Shown here one piece after another: positions 5,840 to 6,741 of a stretch of 6,741 nucleotides of DNA. Location of the stretch: NCBI GenBank assembly GCA_028711905.1, contig JAQTRI010000194.1, positions 1-6,741 on the forward strand, given 5' to 3'. The stretch is from Candidatus Wallbacteria bacterium. Lineage in GTDB: Bacteria > Muiribacteriota > JAQTZZ01. Within the stretch, counting starts at the first letter, position 1; the number at the start of each line of letters is the position of its first letter. The translations under genes and the position numbers were made by a program. Below the pieces are notes generated by a model. The model was not told the DNA's origin, searched no databases, and was given only the letters and a program-made list of their open reading frames with translations.

Positions 5840-6741
5840 TCAAGGACAGCTATCACGATTCTGTCACGCTGATGCTTCTTTCGAGGAATTTATCGAATCT
5901 TCCGGGAATTTCTCACGCCGCAGTGCTGATGGGTACTTCTCACAACCACGAACTGCTGGTTCAAACCGGATTCGACAGTCAGAAACTGTCGCATTCCACC
6001 TCTAATGACCTGATCATCGCGGTCAAAACAGATGATCAATCAGCGCTTGATGCGGCTCTTCTTACAGTAAAAGAACATTTCGGCAGGCAGAAGAACGAAA
6101 ACTTTTCTGAATACCGGCCACGCAGTTTATCAACAGCCATCAAACTGCAGCCTGACACCAGCCTGGCTCTTATTTCGCTCCCAGGCGAATACGCTTCAGC
6201 TGTAGCCGATGAGTGCTTAGACCGTGACCTGGCCGTCATGATCTTCAGCGACAATGTATCTGAAAAAGATGAACTAAGGCTTAAGCTGAAAGCCCGTGAC
6301 AAAGGACTGCTTGTGATGGGGCCCGACTGCGGTACTGCGATTATCGCCGGGCATCCCCTGGCTTTTGCCAATCGAGTCAGGCGCGGCAGTGTCGGCATTG
6401 TCGGAGCCTCGGGCACAGGTATTCAGGAGGTTTCTGTCACTGTGCACAAGCTTGGTCAGGGCATATCACACGCCATCGGCACAGGCGGCCGTGATCTTTC
6501 CAGGGAAGTCGGTGGCCTCACCATGCTGGAGGGAATACGCATTTTATCTGCTAATTCGGAGACCCATGTTATAGTGCTTATTTCCAAGCCACCACACCCC
6601 AAAATTACGAAAATTGTTTTGACTGCGGCAAAACAAAACGAAAAACCAGTGATCATTAACTTCATTGGAGCCGAGCCGGAACCAATCCAAGAATCCGGCG
6701 CTATCCCTGCTGCCACACTTGAAAATGCGGCCATAGCTGCC
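5821..6741 (+). CDS. fdrA: FdrA family protein (AllF-like), N-terminal 307 residues
   Basis: The frame is open from the ATG at 5821 to the right edge, with no stop, so the C-terminal part is missing. It starts MEHIELIKDSYHDSVTLMLL, the usual FdrA beginning. An N-terminal domain (about 1-105) with VLMGTSHNHELL is followed by a Rossmann-type CoA-ligase-like domain. That domain has ALISLPGEYA, FSDNVS, MGPDCGTAI (166-174), the nucleotide-type loop IVGASGTG (193-200) and GTGGRDLS (220-227). FdrA resembles the succinyl-CoA synthetase alpha subunit. In E. coli it forms the oxamate carbamoyltransferase with YlbE and YlbF. It overlaps the DUF2877 gene by 19 bases. An ATG at 5812, three codons upstream in frame, is the alternative start; 5821 gives the better fit to the family's N-terminus. 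A DUF1116 (YlbE-like) gene and a carbamate kinase would be expected just downstream. Confidence 0.92.
   Translation, partial: MEHIELIKDSYHDSVTLMLLSRNLSNLPGISHAAVLMGTSHNHELLVQTGFDSQKLSHSTSNDLIIAVKTDDQSALDAALLTVKEHFGRQKNENFSEYRPRSLSTAIKLQPDTSLALISLPGEYASAVADECLDRDLAVMIFSDNVSEKDELRLKLKARDKGLLVMGPDCGTAIIAGHPLAFANRVRRGSVGIVGASGTGIQEVSVTVHKLGQGISHAIGTGGRDLSREVGGLTMLEGIRILSANSETHVIVLISKPPHPKITKIVLTAAKQNEKPVIINFIGAEPEPIQESGAIPAATLENAAIAA

Noticed and set aside
6036..6416. Minus-strand open frame of 126 codons within fdrA
   Set aside because: It is antisense to conserved FdrA motifs such as MGPDCGTAI. The Ser/Arg-rich translation is typical of a shadow frame.
1..6741. CRISPR arrays, tRNA or rRNA genes, insertion sequences
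   Set aside because: No spaced direct repeats, no cloverleaf-like segment and no transposase or terminal inverted repeats were seen on either strand.

Overview
The window carries two divergent transcription units that flank a short intergenic region at about 1131-1288. Composition is roughly balanced in GC. Genes are tightly packed with ATGA or TGATG overlaps and AGGAGG-type ribosome binding sites, so the source is a bacterium. A molybdenum hydroxylase next to FdrA and DUF2877 genes suggests an anaerobe or facultative anaerobe that degrades purines or other N-heterocycles. I cannot name a taxon; a Gram-negative anaerobe of the Desulfobacterota type is a low-confidence guess.

Left unit, minus strand, read from about 1130 down to 1: a DUF2062 membrane protein, then a 54-residue single-span membrane protein, then the first 126 codons of a major facilitator superfamily (MFS) transporter that runs off the left edge. 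Gaps are short and no terminator is visible between them.

Right unit, plus strand, 1289 to the right edge: the three subunits of a xanthine dehydrogenase-family enzyme, in the order FAD subunit, [2Fe-2S] subunit, molybdopterin subunit. These are followed by a DUF2877 (AllH/YlbF-like) protein and the first 307 codons of FdrA (AllF-like). All five genes overlap their neighbours. By family knowledge, the oxidoreductase would hydroxylate a heterocycle or aldehyde. FdrA and DUF2877, with a DUF1116 partner expected just beyond the window, match the subunits of the E. coli oxamate carbamoyltransferase, which makes carbamoyl phosphate at the end of allantoin breakdown. The operon may therefore join ring oxidation at the top of a purine-type pathway to energy recovery at the bottom; this is inference.

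The least ordinary spot is the junction between the molybdopterin subunit and the DUF2877 gene (about 4932-4999). The large subunit ends in a basic tail with an AT-hook-like RGRPP core. The DNA encoding that tail holds two A-rich heptamers in the correct phase for -1 ribosomal frameshifting, and the -1 frame runs without a stop straight into the DUF2877 gene.
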